From an uncultured Bacteroidota bacterium (GTDB taxonomy: Bacteria > Bacteroidota > Bacteroidia > Flavobacteriales > Flavobacteriaceae), in assembly GCA_902515395.1 (NCBI GenBank), contig CABXUL010000006.1, positions 1 through 64,000 of the forward strand: 64,000 nt of DNA, in the 5' to 3' direction. The position numbers were made by a program, and so were the translations under genes. A model generated the notes under the pieces. It had not been told where the DNA came from. It was given only the letters and a program-made list of their open reading frames with translations, and searched no databases. Below are positions 16,950-25,933 of this stretch, one piece after another (the stretch's first letter is position 1; the number at the start of each line of letters is the position of its first letter).

Positions 16950-19561
16950 CCCAAACGCTTTGTTAGTAGGGCTATTTTCTGATGGGCGTCTCCTGCTTTT
17001 TTCCGCTCTAATTCAATTACCTTTTCAGGTGCATTGGAAACAAAGAGTTCGTTAGATAGCTTTTTTTCTACCGACCTTAAAAACCCTTTAATATATTCCA
17101 ACTCTTGCTTTAATTTTTTTCGTTCTTCTTTTGGATCAACTTTCTTGCTAATTGGAATAAAGTACTCTGATTGACCCACACGGAATGATCCTAGGGTCTC
17201 ATTATTTAAAGGAGCAAGCTTTTCAACCTTTTGGATTTGACCCAATTTTTGAATGACCTCAACATATGGGACTGCTCCCTCAGTAACTAGTGTAAGTTGT
17301 TCCTTTTGTCCAATATTTTTTTCTTTCCTAAATTTTCTAATCCCAGCTATTATTTGCTTGGCCATATCAAAATCTTTAATTAACTGCTCATCTACTTCTT
17401 GCACCTTTGGCCAGGAGGAAATAATCAAAGAATCCTTCTTTTTTCTTGTTCTTATAAAATGCCATAGCTCCTCAGTGATAAAAGGCATAAAGGGATGCAA
17501 TAACTTTAAGTTATCCTCGAGCAGGATCTTGACAGCAATCAATGTTCCCCTGTCAATGGGTTGACCATAACTCGGTTTAATCATTTCTAAAAACCAAGAG
17601 CAAAAATCATCCCAAATCAATTTGTAAAGTGTCATCAAGGCATCAGAAATACGATATTTATTGAAATGATCTTCAACTTTTAGAAGAGTTTGGGAAAACA
17701 TTGACTGATACCATTTAATTGCTGAAGCATTCAAGGTTGGGATTGTTTGGGTTTCCACTACTTCGAACCCATCTATCAATCGGAAAGCATTCCAAATTTT
17801 ATTGGAAAAATTCTTTCCCTGTTGACAAAGGCTTTCATCAAATAAGAGATCATTTCCTGCAGCAGAGCTGAGCATCAATCCCACCCTTACAGCATCAGCA
17901 CCGTAATTATCAATTAAACCTAATGCATCGGGAGAATTACCCAACTGTTTGGACATTTTTCTACCTAGTTTGTCACGTACTAGACCTGTTAAGTAAACAT
18001 TGGAAAAAGGATGCTGTTCTCTAAGTTCATATCCTGATATTATCATGCGCGCAACCCAAAAAAATAAAATATCCGGACCAGTAATCAAGTCTTGCGTAGG
18101 ATAATAATAATTAATCTCCGGGTTATCAGGTTCTAGCACACCATTAAATACTGATATTGGCCACAACCATGAGGAAAACCAGGTATCTAGTACATCTTCA
18201 TCTTGGCGCAAATCTGATTTCTTTAAATATTGATTACCGGTCACTTCTTTGGCCTTATAGAGAGCACTTTCAATATCTTTAGCGACAACAAAATCCGACT
18301 TATCATTACCATAATAGTAGGCTGGTATTTGTTGACCCCACCACAACTGTCGTGAAATATTCCAATCGCGAATATTCTCCATCCAGTTACGGTAAGTGTT
18401 TTTAAATTTTTCAGGAACCAACCGAATATTATCACTTTTCAAAACTGCATCGATGGCAGGTTTAGCCAAATCTTCCATTTTTAAAAACCATTGATCTGAC
18501 AACCTAGGTTCTATAATAGCTTTGGTGCGCTCTGAAGTCCCTATTTTATGACTGTAATTTTCTTTTTTTACCAGTTCCCCAGATTCTTCTAGTACTTTGG
18601 CTATTTTTTTACGTGCTATAAATCTGTCCAAACCTTCAAACGACAGGCAATAATGATTTAATGTTGCATCTTCATTAAAAATATTAATTATAGCCAAGTC
18701 ATGTTTTTCCCCTAAAACTTTATCATTAATGTCATGAGCAGGCGTAACTTTAAGGCATCCTGTACCAAATTCCATATCCACATATTCATCCATGATGATG
18801 GGAATCTTCCTGTTGGAAATTGGAACAATTAGTTTTTTACCTTTTAAATGTGAAAAACGCTCGTCATGGGGGTTAACACAAACAGCTGTATCTCCAAAAA
18901 GAGTTTCTGGCCTTGTGGTTGCAATGATAACTTTTTCCTCACTATCCACAACTCGATAGGCAATGTGATATAATTGTCCCTCACGCTCCTGGTATATTAC
19001 CTCCTCATCTGATAAGGTCGTTCTGGCCTCTGGATCCCAATTGACCATCCGAAAACCCCTGTAAATCAATCCTTTGTTGAATAGCTTTATAAAGGTAGAT
19101 ATAACAGCGGCCGACATCTGCTCATCCAATGTGAATTTAGTTCGATTCCAATCGCACGAGCAACCCAGTTTTTTGAGCTGTTCGAGAATAACACCACCGT
19201 ATTTATTGGTCCAATCCCAGGCATGTTTGAGAAATTCTTCTCTCGATAAGTCTGACTTTTTAATGCCTTGTTCTTTTAATTTCGAAACAACCTTGGCCTC
19301 CGTAGCAATAGAGGCGTGGTCAGTTCCAGGAACCCAACATGCATTATAGCCTTGCATTCTTGCGCGACGAATAAGGATGTCTTGAATGGTGTTGTTTAAC
19401 ATGTGTCCCATGTGAAGTACTCCCGTTACATTTGGAGGAGGAATAACTATGGTGTAAGGGTCTCTTTCATCAGGAATAGAACTAAAAAATTCATTTTCCA
19501 TCCAATAAGCATACCACTTCTTTTCAATGTTTTTTGAAACAAACTTCGGCGGAATATCCAT
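16940..19561 (-). CDS. valS: Valine--tRNA ligase
   Basis: An 873-residue class I synthetase. The HIGH motif appears as GVLHMGHMLN (HMGH at residues 50-53) and the KMSKS motif as KMSKQ at 535-539. The editing (CP1) domain lies between them, with TTRPETLFGDTAV and KVTPAHDINDK. The last ~65 residues (DPKEERKKLKQELEYIKGFL...) form the C-terminal coiled-coil arm that binds tRNA. It charges tRNA-Val and clears Thr-tRNA-Val. It is monocistronic and overlaps the end of psd by 10 nt. Confidence 0.97.
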   Translation of the reverse strand: MDIPPKFVSKNIEKKWYAYWMENEFFSSIPDERDPYTIVIPPPNVTGVLHMGHMLNNTIQDILIRRARMQGYNACWVPGTDHASIATEAKVVSKLKEQGIKKSDLSREEFLKHAWDWTNKYGGVILEQLKKLGCSCDWNRTKFTLDEQMSAAVISTFIKLFNKGLIYRGFRMVNWDPEARTTLSDEEVIYQEREGQLYHIAYRVVDSEEKVIIATTRPETLFGDTAVCVNPHDERFSHLKGKKLIVPISNRKIPIIMDEYVDMEFGTGCLKVTPAHDINDKVLGEKHDLAIINIFNEDATLNHYCLSFEGLDRFIARKKIAKVLEESGELVKKENYSHKIGTSERTKAIIEPRLSDQWFLKMEDLAKPAIDAVLKSDNIRLVPEKFKNTYRNWMENIRDWNISRQLWWGQQIPAYYYGNDKSDFVVAKDIESALYKAKEVTGNQYLKKSDLRQDEDVLDTWFSSWLWPISVFNGVLEPDNPEINYYYPTQDLITGPDILFFWVARMIISGYELREQHPFSNVYLTGLVRDKLGRKMSKQLGNSPDALGLIDNYGADAVRVGLMLSSAAGNDLLFDESLCQQGKNFSNKIWNAFRLIDGFEVVETQTIPTLNASAIKWYQSMFSQTLLKVEDHFNKYRISDALMTLYKLIWDDFCSWFLEMIKPSYGQPIDRGTLIAVKILLEDNLKLLHPFMPFITEELWHFIRTRKKKDSLIISSWPKVQEVDEQLIKDFDMAKQIIAGIRKFRKEKNIGQKEQLTLVTEGAVPYVEVIQKLGQIQKVEKLAPLNNETLGSFRVGQSEYFIPISKKVDPKEERKKLKQELEYIKGFLRSVEKKLSNELFVSNAPEKVIELERKKAGDAHQKIALLTKRLGHL

Positions 19562-19588
19562 TAGTTCACTAGATACTTAATTGCTTAA

Positions 19589-19596
19589 CAAAAGTA
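19589..19596 (-). promoter_or_regulatory. Promoter -7 element for valS
   Basis: TACTTTTG on the minus strand matches TAnnTTTG and ends 27 nt before the valS start. No leader peptide or T-box-like structure is visible between it and the gene. Confidence 0.45.
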
Positions 19597-19672
19597 ATAT
19601 ACCTTTTGATATTATAAAAGATGTATGAATTTTGCTTTTGACATTAAAGTTGTAAATTTATAATAATAAACA

Positions 19673-20062
19673 ATGGAAAACATGAAACGATTTGCACTAC
19701 TTATCCTTTTTCTTTTAACTCCCCTATATATAATTGCTCAGGGAAAAGGAGCGTTAATCAGTTTTGAAACCGATACTATAGATTATGGGGAAATTTTAAA
19801 AGGCAGCGATGGTGTTCGCACATTTATATTTGAAAATATTGGTGATGCACCAATAGAAATACAAGGTGTAAAATCCAGTTGTGGGTGTACAATCCCAAAA
19901 AAGCCTAAAGCACCAATCCCTCCGGGAGAAAAAGGTGAGATACAAGTCAAATATGATACAAACCGCCTAGGTGTATTTAGAAAAACTATAACCATTAATA
20001 CTAATGTAGCTAATGCTGCAATAATTGCCCTAAAGATCAAAGGAAACGTATTAGCCAACTAA
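19673..20062 (+). CDS. DUF1573 domain-containing exported protein
   Basis: A 129-residue protein with a signal peptide (MKRFALLILFLLTPLYIIAQ) and one DUF1573 domain, an Ig-like fold common in Bacteroidota. The core is ISFETDTIDYGEILKGSDGV, then KSSCGCTIPKKPKAPIPPGE and EIQVKYDTNRLGVFRKTITI. The CxC pair (CGC) is a family hallmark. The function is unknown; it is probably periplasmic. Translation may begin at 19673 or at the second ATG at 19682, which gives a more standard signal peptide. It stands alone, divergent from valS. Confidence 0.85.
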   Translation: MENMKRFALLILFLLTPLYIIAQGKGALISFETDTIDYGEILKGSDGVRTFIFENIGDAPIEIQGVKSSCGCTIPKKPKAPIPPGEKGEIQVKYDTNRLGVFRKTITINTNVANAAIIALKIKGNVLAN

Positions 20063-20155
20063 ATTATTCATTTAAACATTATTCTCAATCATAATTTCTA
20101 TCCAAGAATTGATTTTAAGGGTTTTTTTTGAATATTTGCAATCACAAAAGTAGAA

Positions 20156-21349
20156 ATGCCAAAAATATCTAAGAAAGCAAAAGAACTTCCTTCCTCTCCA
20201 ATAAGGAAATTAGTCACCCATGCAGATTATGCAAAGTCACGTGGAGTAGAAATATTACACCTTAATATTGGACAGCCTGATATTGAAGCGCCTGCTGAGG
20301 CTATGGATATTATTCGTCATCACGATTTTAAACTCCTACCTTATGGATCTTCTCAAGGCTCATTATCATACCGTAAGAAACTTTGTGCATATTATGAGCA
20401 ACATAGTATCTCAATTGATCCGGATGATATTATGGTCACGACAGGTGCAAGTGAGGCACTTTCGTTTACCTTAAATGTAATTTGTGATGCTGGAGATGAA
20501 ATTATTATTCCAGAACCATTTTACGCGAATTACAATGGCTTTGCTGCATCCTCAAGTGTGGAGGTAATTCCAGTAGTCTCTTATTTTGACAATAAATTTG
20601 AGTTGCCTCCAGTGGAGGATTTAAAAAAAAAGATAACTAATAAAACCAGAGCAATACTAATTTGTAATCCGAGCAACCCCACTGGATATTTATACACTGA
20701 AATCGAAATAAATGCTCTATTAGACTTGGCAGTTGAAAAAGATATTTTTATCATTGTTGATGAAGTTTATCGAGAATTTATTTACACGAATTCGCCTCAT
20801 TACTCTGTACTTCAAAATGAAAAAGGGAGTGAACACGCGGTTATGATTGATTCTGTATCAAAGCGCTATAGTCTTTGCGGAGCTAGAGTAGGATGCATGA
20901 TTTCAAAAAATAAGCGATTTATGTCAACTGCCTTAAAATTTGCACATCTTAGATTATCTCCTCCTGCCCTAGCTTTAATGGCAAGTGAAGCGGCTATCAC
21001 TGCTCCAAACTCCTACTTAGAGAAGGTCAAAAAAGAATATACCATTCGTAGAAAAGTTACCATTGAAGCCCTTGAAAAAATTAAGGATGTTAAAGTTTCT
21101 TCGCCTATGGGTGCCTTTTATTGCATTGCCAAACTCCCTGTAAAAAGTGCTGAAGATTTTTCCAGATTTCTACTTACTGACTTTCAGGACAATGGGCAAA
21201 CCGTCATGCTTGCCCCTGCAGCTGGGTTCTATTCATCCCCAGAATTTGGGAAAAACCAAGTTAGGTTGGCTTTTGTTTTAGAATCTAATAAGCTAATACG
21301 TGCTGCTAAAATTATAGAAAAAGCATTAATTGCCTACAATAATTCCTAG
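20156..21349 (+). CDS. Class I/II pyridoxal-phosphate aminotransferase
   Basis: A 397-residue fold-type I aminotransferase. The N-terminal segment ILHLNIGQPDIEAPAEAMDI, CNPSNPTGYLYTEIEI (cofactor and substrate loop), IIVDEVYREF (Asp on the pyridine N) and MIDSVSKRYSLCGARVGCMI (Schiff-base Lys in SVSK) are all present. It belongs to the aspartate/branched-chain-like group, but the amino donor and acceptor cannot be decided from the sequence. murB follows after 19 nt on the same strand. Confidence 0.88.
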   Translation: MPKISKKAKELPSSPIRKLVTHADYAKSRGVEILHLNIGQPDIEAPAEAMDIIRHHDFKLLPYGSSQGSLSYRKKLCAYYEQHSISIDPDDIMVTTGASEALSFTLNVICDAGDEIIIPEPFYANYNGFAASSSVEVIPVVSYFDNKFELPPVEDLKKKITNKTRAILICNPSNPTGYLYTEIEINALLDLAVEKDIFIIVDEVYREFIYTNSPHYSVLQNEKGSEHAVMIDSVSKRYSLCGARVGCMISKNKRFMSTALKFAHLRLSPPALALMASEAAITAPNSYLEKVKKEYTIRRKVTIEALEKIKDVKVSSPMGAFYCIAKLPVKSAEDFSRFLLTDFQDNGQTVMLAPAAGFYSSPEFGKNQVRLAFVLESNKLIRAAKIIEKALIAYNNS

Positions 21350-21368
21350 GCAATTTTTATATTAGAGA

Positions 21369-22379
21369 ATGGATTTAAATTTCCAAAAAAACTTTTCCCT
21401 TAGACCCTACAACACTTTCGGAATAAACGTCCAATCAAAACAGTTTATAGGCGCAAAAACTACTGAGGAACTACAATATATTATCCGTCAAAAAAAGGAT
21501 GAAAAAATCCTTATAATAGGCGGTGGCAGTAACCTTTTACTTACTAAAGATTTTGAAGGGCTTACGCTGAGAATTGAATCCCGTGGAATTGAAATCATAA
21601 GAGAAGACGAGGAATCAGTTACTGTTAAAGTAGCCGCAGGAGAAAACTGGCACGAATTTGTACTTTGGTGCTTGGAAAATAATTTAGGTGGTGTAGAAAA
21701 CCTAGCTTTAATCCCTGGAAGTGTTGGAGCAGCACCCATTCAGAATATTGGCGCTTACGGCGCAGAACTTAAATACGTTTTTTCCAGTTGTGAAGCTATT
21801 TCAGTAAGCAACGGAGAAATGAAAACTTTTAGCAAAGCAGACTGTCAATTTAGATATAGAAGTTCCATTTTTAAAAACGAGCTAAAAGGGCGGTATATCA
21901 TTACATCAGTGAATTTATTACTTAATAAGGCACCCCATTCAATAAATGACTCTTATAAGGGCCTAATCGAAAAAATGGAAGGAAAAAATAAAACCATTCA
22001 AAACATTGCCAATGCTGTTATAGCTATTCGTTCAGAAAAACTTCCCAATCCTGAGAAAATTGGTAATAGTGGTAGCTTCTTTAAAAATCCCGTCATCCCA
22101 GTTAGTCAATTTAAATCACTACAAAAACAATACACCAATATGCCGTATTATCCAGATTCTAATGGGAAAATAAAAGTCCCCGCTGCCTGGATGATTGATG
22201 TCCTTGGACTTAAAGGTTTTAGAAATGGAGATGCTGGAGTACACGAAAATCAACCCTTAGTTTTAGTCAATTATGGTAACGCCAGTGGAAAAGCAATTAA
22301 AGCTTTGGCAGAAAAAATTCAATCTAAAGTTGCTGAAAAGTTTGGTATAAACTTAACCACTGAAGTCAATATCATTTAA
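21369..22379 (+). CDS. murB: UDP-N-acetylmuramate dehydrogenase
   Basis: A 336-residue FAD enzyme reducing UDP-GlcNAc-enolpyruvate to UDP-MurNAc in peptidoglycan synthesis. The FAD-binding part includes ILIIGGGSNLLLTKDFEGL and NLALIPGSVGAAPIQNIGAYG. The C-terminal domain has FRYRSSIFK and KIGNSGSFFKNPVIP (catalytic Ser in GSFFKNP), with PAAWMIDVLGLKG near the end. The length and the E. coli-like C-terminal extension mark type I MurB. It is co-directional with the aminotransferase upstream and converges with dtd. Confidence 0.95.
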   Translation: MDLNFQKNFSLRPYNTFGINVQSKQFIGAKTTEELQYIIRQKKDEKILIIGGGSNLLLTKDFEGLTLRIESRGIEIIREDEESVTVKVAAGENWHEFVLWCLENNLGGVENLALIPGSVGAAPIQNIGAYGAELKYVFSSCEAISVSNGEMKTFSKADCQFRYRSSIFKNELKGRYIITSVNLLLNKAPHSINDSYKGLIEKMEGKNKTIQNIANAVIAIRSEKLPNPEKIGNSGSFFKNPVIPVSQFKSLQKQYTNMPYYPDSNGKIKVPAAWMIDVLGLKGFRNGDAGVHENQPLVLVNYGNASGKAIKALAEKIQSKVAEKFGINLTTEVNII

Positions 22380-22380
22380 A

Positions 22381-22833
22381 CTACTCGCGCTTTTTAGAAT
22401 CAATAAATATTGTGACGGGACCGTCATTAACCATACTCACTTTCATGTCTGCTCCAAAAACCCCCTTAGATACTTGTTTACCTAATCCTTTCTCTGCCAT
22501 TGCTAAAAAGTATTCATAAAGTGGAATAGCAGTCTCATGTTTAGCAGCGCGAATATAAGATGGACGATTGCCCTTTTTTGTTGAGGCCATTAAAGTAAAC
22601 TGACTAATCACCAATAAATCACCTGCCTCTTGCAGCAAACAACGATTCATTACCCCATCAATATCATTAAAAATCCTCATATTTAATAACTTATTAACCA
22701 GCCAAATTACATCTGTCTTGTCGTCATCGCATTCAATCCCCAAAAGCACCAATAAGCCATTACCTATACTGTCGACCAAGTTATCTTCTATTTTTACGGT
22801 TGCAGCTGAAACCTTTTGAATTACTAATCTCAT
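22381..22833 (-). CDS. dtd: D-aminoacyl-tRNA deacylase
   Basis: A 150-residue enzyme that hydrolyses D-amino acids (and Gly from tRNA-Ala) off tRNA. The motifs LLVISQFTLMAST (SQFTL) and MVNDGPVTIFID (cross-subunit GPVT, the equivalent of the Gly-cisPro motif) are intact. Length is normal. It starts 2 nt after the end of rsgA, so the two are one unit. Confidence 0.96.
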   Translation of the reverse strand: MRLVIQKVSAATVKIEDNLVDSIGNGLLVLLGIECDDDKTDVIWLVNKLLNMRIFNDIDGVMNRCLLQEAGDLLVISQFTLMASTKKGNRPSYIRAAKHETAIPLYEYFLAMAEKGLGKQVSKGVFGADMKVSMVNDGPVTIFIDSKKRE

Positions 22834-22835
22834 TT

Positions 22836-23759
22836 TTATCGGTAGAGTGAATCCTCCTCTAAAAGTTGTAAATAGGATTTATATCGACTGTGAGCGATTT
22901 CCCCTTTCTCAATGGCTTCTTTTATTGCACAATTGGGTTCAGTAGTGTGCATGCAATTATTAAACTTACAACCACCTTTTAGCATAGCAAACTCTATAAA
23001 ATAGCATGATAATTCCTTTGGTTTAATACCCACTATGCCAAAACCTTTTATTCCTGGTGTATCAATAATCCTCGATGCACCTAGATCAAACATCTCAGCA
23101 AAAGTTGTGGTGTGTTGACCCTGTTGATTTTGTTTTGATACCATTCCAGTTTTGAGTTTCAAACCTGGAGAAAGTGCATTAACTAAAGTAGATTTACCAA
23201 CCCCACTGTGGCCACAGAACATGCTCACTTTCCCTTTCATTTTGGAATCAATTATATCTAGGGTTTTTGAATCCGTTGCTACCACTTCGTGGCAATCATA
23301 ACCAATTTTTTGGTAAACCCCCTTTAAATTCGTCATTGCATTTAACTCCTCTTTATTGTAGATATCAATCTTATTGAACAGTAACACGACATTGATTTCG
23401 TAGGCTTGGGCAGTCAACAAAAAACGATCGATAAAAGCTGGGAAAGTCTGTGGAGTTTTTAGGGTAATCATCAAAAAAACCTGGTCTATATTAGCAGCAA
23501 TTATATGAATTTGTTTGGAGAGGTTAACAGATTTCCTGACAATATAATTTTGACGAGTTTCTATTGATTTAATTATGCCTACTGCATCTTTTTTGGGTTC
23601 AATAACAAAGGAAACCTTATCGCCAACTGCCAATGGATTCGTACTTTTAATACCTTTAATTCTGAATTTACCCTTTATTCTACAGTCATAAAATTGACCC
23701 TCAGATTTTATACGGTGAATGCTACCAGTAGTACAATAAACAATCCCTTTTTTTATCAT
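22836..23759 (-). CDS. rsgA: Ribosome small subunit-dependent GTPase A
   Basis: A 307-residue circularly permuted GTPase acting in late 30S maturation. An OB-fold N-terminus (about residues 1-65) is followed by the permuted G motifs: LLFNKIDIYN (G4), then FCGHSGVGKSTLVNALS (G1, Walker A) and IDTPGIKGFGI (G3). The zinc finger CKFNNCMHTTEPNC follows. The reading frame stays open upstream to 24008, but that extension lies inside gpmI on the other strand; the ATG at 23759 (MIKKGIVYCTTGS) gives the family's normal length. Confidence 0.95.
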   Translation of the reverse strand: MIKKGIVYCTTGSIHRIKSEGQFYDCRIKGKFRIKGIKSTNPLAVGDKVSFVIEPKKDAVGIIKSIETRQNYIVRKSVNLSKQIHIIAANIDQVFLMITLKTPQTFPAFIDRFLLTAQAYEINVVLLFNKIDIYNKEELNAMTNLKGVYQKIGYDCHEVVATDSKTLDIIDSKMKGKVSMFCGHSGVGKSTLVNALSPGLKLKTGMVSKQNQQGQHTTTFAEMFDLGASRIIDTPGIKGFGIVGIKPKELSCYFIEFAMLKGGCKFNNCMHTTEPNCAIKEAIEKGEIAHSRYKSYLQLLEEDSLYR

Positions 23760-23822
23760 CAATACAAAGTAACAACAAAAATTTTTTCTGTATTCATAAA
23801 GATCGCAGCCTTTAGTAATTAC

Positions 23823-23830
23823 TATCTTTG
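23823..23830 (+). promoter_or_regulatory. Promoter -7 element for gpmI
   Basis: TATCTTTG matches TAnnTTTG and ends 14 nt before the gpmI ATG. No -33 TTTG at the right spacing was seen. Confidence 0.45.
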
Positions 23831-23844
23831 TAATAAAATTTCTC

Positions 23845-25362
23845 ATGGCTAAGAAAGTTATTTTAATGATTTTGGATGGTTGGGGTTTTGCTCCCAATCC
23901 CAAGGTTTCTGCTGTTGATCTTGCCAAAACTCCAGTTATGGATGATCTCTCTAAAAAATACGCGTATGCAGAATTATTAACTGATGGAGAAAATGTCGGA
24001 TTACCCAATGGTCAAATGGGAAATAGTGAGGTAGGGCACATGAATCTGGGTGCTGGAAGAATTGTTTATCAAGACTTGGTTAAAATTTCCAAAGCCATTG
24101 AAGATAAAAGTATTGAGAAAAATAAGGTCCTTAAAGAAGCCTTTAACCATGCCAAGAAAGCAGGTAAAAAAGTGCATTTCCTGGGATTGCTTTCTGACGG
24201 TGGAGTTCACTCCCATCTTGATCACCTTGAAGCACTATTGGAAATGTGTGCAAAATTTGATTGCCCTAATGTTTTTGTTCATGGATTTACTGACGGACGA
24301 GATGTAGACCCTAAGTCTGGAAAAGGTTATATTGAGAGATTAGAGAAAAAACTCAACGCTACTGGCGGTAAATTAGCTTCCATTACAGGACGATATTATG
24401 CCATGGATAGGGATAAAAGATGGGAACGTATCAAAAAAGCATATGATGCACTTATATATGGAAAAGGGACACCAACAAAAGATTTTAAACAGCAGATTCA
24501 ATCAAGTTATGACCAAGGAGTCACGGATGAATTTATTGAACCAATGATTGCTGTGAATGAAAAAAACCTACCGATCACAAAAATCAATTCGGGAGACGTA
24601 ATCGTGTTTTTTAACTATCGAACAGACCGAGGTCGTCAACTGACTGAGGCCCTCTCTCAGGTGGCCTTCCCTAAAAATGAAATGGTCCCGCTTGATTTAC
24701 ACTTTGTAACCTTAACAAATTATAACAAAACTTTTAAAAAGGTAAATGTAGTTTTTGAAAAAGACAACTTAAAAGATACCCTTGGGGAAACTCTTGCCAG
24801 AGCAGGAAAATCTCAGATACGAATTGCTGAAACAGAAAAATATCCTCACGTAACTTTTTTTTTTAACGGTGGCAGGGAAAAACCTTTTAATGGTGAATCA
24901 CGAATTATGTGCCCCTCACCAAAAGTATCAACTTATGACCTCCAACCGGAAATGAGTGCCTTTGATGTTCGTGATTCAATTATACCAAGGATCGAAAACG
25001 ATACTCCGGATTTTATCTGTTTAAATTTCGCCAATCCAGATATGGTAGGACATACTGGAGACCTTAATGCTGCTATAAAAGCATGTGAAACTGTTGATCA
25101 TTGTGCAGGAAATATTATAGAAGCTGCGCTAAAGCAGAATTATAAAATCATCATTATTTCCGATCATGGAAACTGTGAAACTATGATCAATGAGGACGGC
25201 TCACCAAATACTGCCCATACGACCAATCCGGTACCTATAATTTTAGTAGACAAAGACTTTACAACCATAAATAACGGGGTACTCGGAGATATTGCCCCTA
25301 CTATCCTAAAGCTGATGTCAGTTGATATTCCTAAATCGATGACAGGTAATCCTTTAGTCTAA
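23845..25362 (+). CDS. gpmI: 2,3-bisphosphoglycerate-independent phosphoglycerate mutase
   Basis: A 505-residue Mn-dependent glycolytic mutase of the alkaline phosphatase superfamily. The N-terminus VILMILDGWGFAP has the first metal Asp. The phosphoserine nucleophile is Ser61 in NGQMGNSEVGH. Further landmarks are FTDGRDVDPKSG, ITGRYYAMDRDKRWER, FNYRTDRGRQL and, near the C-terminus, ISDHGNCETM and TAHTTNPVP. The length equals the family norm. It is divergent from rsgA with an 85-nt spacer. Confidence 0.97.
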   Translation: MAKKVILMILDGWGFAPNPKVSAVDLAKTPVMDDLSKKYAYAELLTDGENVGLPNGQMGNSEVGHMNLGAGRIVYQDLVKISKAIEDKSIEKNKVLKEAFNHAKKAGKKVHFLGLLSDGGVHSHLDHLEALLEMCAKFDCPNVFVHGFTDGRDVDPKSGKGYIERLEKKLNATGGKLASITGRYYAMDRDKRWERIKKAYDALIYGKGTPTKDFKQQIQSSYDQGVTDEFIEPMIAVNEKNLPITKINSGDVIVFFNYRTDRGRQLTEALSQVAFPKNEMVPLDLHFVTLTNYNKTFKKVNVVFEKDNLKDTLGETLARAGKSQIRIAETEKYPHVTFFFNGGREKPFNGESRIMCPSPKVSTYDLQPEMSAFDVRDSIIPRIENDTPDFICLNFANPDMVGHTGDLNAAIKACETVDHCAGNIIEAALKQNYKIIIISDHGNCETMINEDGSPNTAHTTNPVPIILVDKDFTTINNGVLGDIAPTILKLMSVDIPKSMTGNPLV

Positions 25363-25390
25363 AAAACAGAGATTCCAAAACTTATTCAAA

Positions 25391-25933
25391 ATGAAAAAAA
25401 TACTTTTTTTAAGTTACATTATAATTATAGCTTGCAATTCCAAATCTAAACAATTGCCATTAGAAGTTAATGAGGTTAAGTCTACAAGTGGAGAAATCAT
25501 ACTTTTGGGGGAAATCAATCTGGCTAATCTGCAAACTTCCAGTGTCACTCCTTGGTTTAATGATGAGTTTGATCGGGTAAGTATCAACTTCAATAAGGCA
25601 AAGGACCTTAAACCCTTTACTAAAGGACTAAAAATTTTGGTATTTATGGGAACTTGGTGTGATGACAGTCATCGAGAACTCCCACCGTTTTTTAAAATGC
25701 TTTTGGCTATGAATTTTGATCAAAAACATTTAAAAATATTTGCGATGTCTGAGGAAAAAAGTACCCCTTCTAATTTTGAACAAGGATTCGAAATTAACAA
25801 TATCCCCACCATTATTTTTTTTAAAAATGGGAAGGAAATCAATAGATTTGTAGAATTTCCAGTTGAAACCCTTGAATCAGATATTCAAAAAATTATTTCG
25901 GGAGCTACATATATAAATTCATATGCCTTATAA
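25391..25933 (+). CDS. Thioredoxin-like lipoprotein with a single active-site Cys
   Basis: A 180-residue protein. The N-terminus MKKILFLSYIIIIACNSK has a lipobox (IIAC), so Cys15 would be lipidated. A thioredoxin fold follows: KILVFMGTWCDDSHRELPPF at about residues 80-99, and the cis-Pro region NNIPTIIFFKNGKEINRF. The normal CxxC is WCDDSH, leaving only the first Cys. In Bacteroidota a related group with WCGDSKRE is common, so the change is a family trait rather than a defect. It may sense thiols or form mixed disulfides but cannot act as an ordinary dithiol oxidoreductase. It abuts map (0 nt gap). Confidence 0.85.
   Translation: MKKILFLSYIIIIACNSKSKQLPLEVNEVKSTSGEIILLGEINLANLQTSSVTPWFNDEFDRVSINFNKAKDLKPFTKGLKILVFMGTWCDDSHRELPPFFKMLLAMNFDQKHLKIFAMSEEKSTPSNFEQGFEINNIPTIIFFKNGKEINRFVEFPVETLESDIQKIISGATYINSYAL

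Noticed and set aside
19635-19665. TTGACA with a TATAAT-like box 17 nt later, upstream of the DUF1573 gene
   Set aside because: It looks like an E. coli sigma-70 promoter, but Bacteroidota use the TTTG/TAnnTTTG pattern, and AT-rich DNA yields such matches by chance.
23760-24008. N-terminal extension of rsgA to 24008
   Set aside because: It overlaps the 5' part of gpmI on the other strand; the ATG at 23759 gives the normal RsgA length and N-terminus.
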